Origin: Bacillota bacterium | GTDB taxonomy: Bacteria > Bacillota > Clostridia > Acetivibrionales > DSM-1351 | Assembly (NCBI GenBank): GCA_023436515.1 | Contig: JAEZIV010000345.1 | Coordinates: 1-14,909 of the forward strand | Length of the DNA: 14,909 nucleotides | Reading direction: 5' to 3' | In this document: one piece after another, positions 14,721 to 14,909 of the stretch | How the letters are laid out: the number at the start of each line of letters is the position of its first letter | Numbering within the stretch: the stretch's first letter is position 1 | Program-made: the position numbers and the translations under genes | Notes under the pieces: generated by a model | Told to the model about the DNA's origin: nothing | What the model saw: only the letters and a program-made list of their open reading frames with translations | Databases searched by the model: none

Positions 14721-14758
14721 AGAAGCCGAGCTGCGGCGACGGCTGATTTGCCGCACAA
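14721..14758. other. GC-rich island with overlapping hairpins
   Basis: In a strongly AT-rich gap, this stretch is GC-rich and can form two exclusive hairpins: TGCGGC / GCCGCA (14732-14737 and 14750-14755) and GCCG / CGGC (14725-14728 and 14739-14742). The minus strand reads open through it (RQISRRRSSASLEETFG, then stop) but has no start signal. It may be a remnant of inserted DNA or of a lost gene; I cannot identify it. Confidence 0.3.
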
Positions 14759-14773
14759 GGGTAAGTATACAAG

Positions 14774-14811
14774 CAAAAAGCAGAAAACGAAAACTCGTTT
14801 TCTGCTTTTTG
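14774..14811 (-). terminator. Terminator of the tRNA-Leu gene
   Basis: A perfect 17-bp inverted repeat (14774-14790 and 14795-14811) with a 4-nt loop has A5 and T5 runs near its ends, so it can act in both directions. It begins 12 bp past the 3' end of the tRNA on the minus strand. Confidence 0.85.
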
Positions 14812-14823
14812 TTTAAATATTAT

Positions 14824-14906
<83 letters not shown>

Positions 14907-14909
14907 ACG

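Overview
The window looks like a chromosomal stretch from a low-GC, Gram-positive, anaerobic Clostridia-type bacterium, probably near the Ruminiclostridium / Clostridium cellulolyticum group. This is judged from the AT-rich intergenic DNA, strong AGGAGG ribosome-binding sites, lipoprotein-type solute-binding protein, a DUF4180-tailed PadR regulator, a TcaA/YvbJ-like zinc-ribbon membrane protein, and the style of a decayed chemotaxis-receptor gene. No database search was possible, so the taxon is an inference.

Layout, left to right. 1-330 is a gene-poor edge with two hairpin terminators. 329-865 (minus) is a decayed methyl-accepting chemotaxis protein with stops, frameshifts and an internal deletion. 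887-10359 (minus) is one large catabolic gene set. In order of transcription it has a ROK sugar kinase, a sugar-type ABC solute-binding lipoprotein, two ABC permeases, a metal-dependent amidohydrolase, an L-cysteine desulfidase/serine dehydratase-like Fe-S enzyme, a ROK-family repressor and an argininosuccinate-lyase-like enzyme, ending in a strong terminator. A consensus-like promoter (TTGACA-17-TACAAT) sits before the kinase. A XylR-like operator candidate and AACTAAC repeats sit around the promoter regions. A perfect long hairpin that is not a terminator separates the binding-protein gene from the permeases. No transport ATPase is encoded, so a shared ATPase from elsewhere is presumed.

The gene set reads as uptake of a sugar-containing compound, phosphorylation, and cleavage by a hydrolase, a beta-eliminating Fe-S enzyme and a fumarate-releasing lyase, under control of a local ROK repressor. 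I do not recognise this exact combination. The substrate is unknown; an amino-acid- or dicarboxylate-conjugated sugar would fit the enzyme types. The kinase and the repressor both lack the zinc motif usual for ROK proteins and share the same replacement, which hints that both recognise the same ligand.

To the right, 10690-11607 (plus) is a PadR regulator fused to DUF4180, with repeated AGTAACA boxes over and upstream of its own promoter. 11635-11850 (minus) is a small two-helix membrane protein. 12067-14412 (minus) is a two-gene unit of zinc-ribbon membrane proteins, one TcaA/YvbJ-like and one Yip1-like. The window closes with a complete tRNA-Leu(UAG) on the minus strand followed by its terminator.
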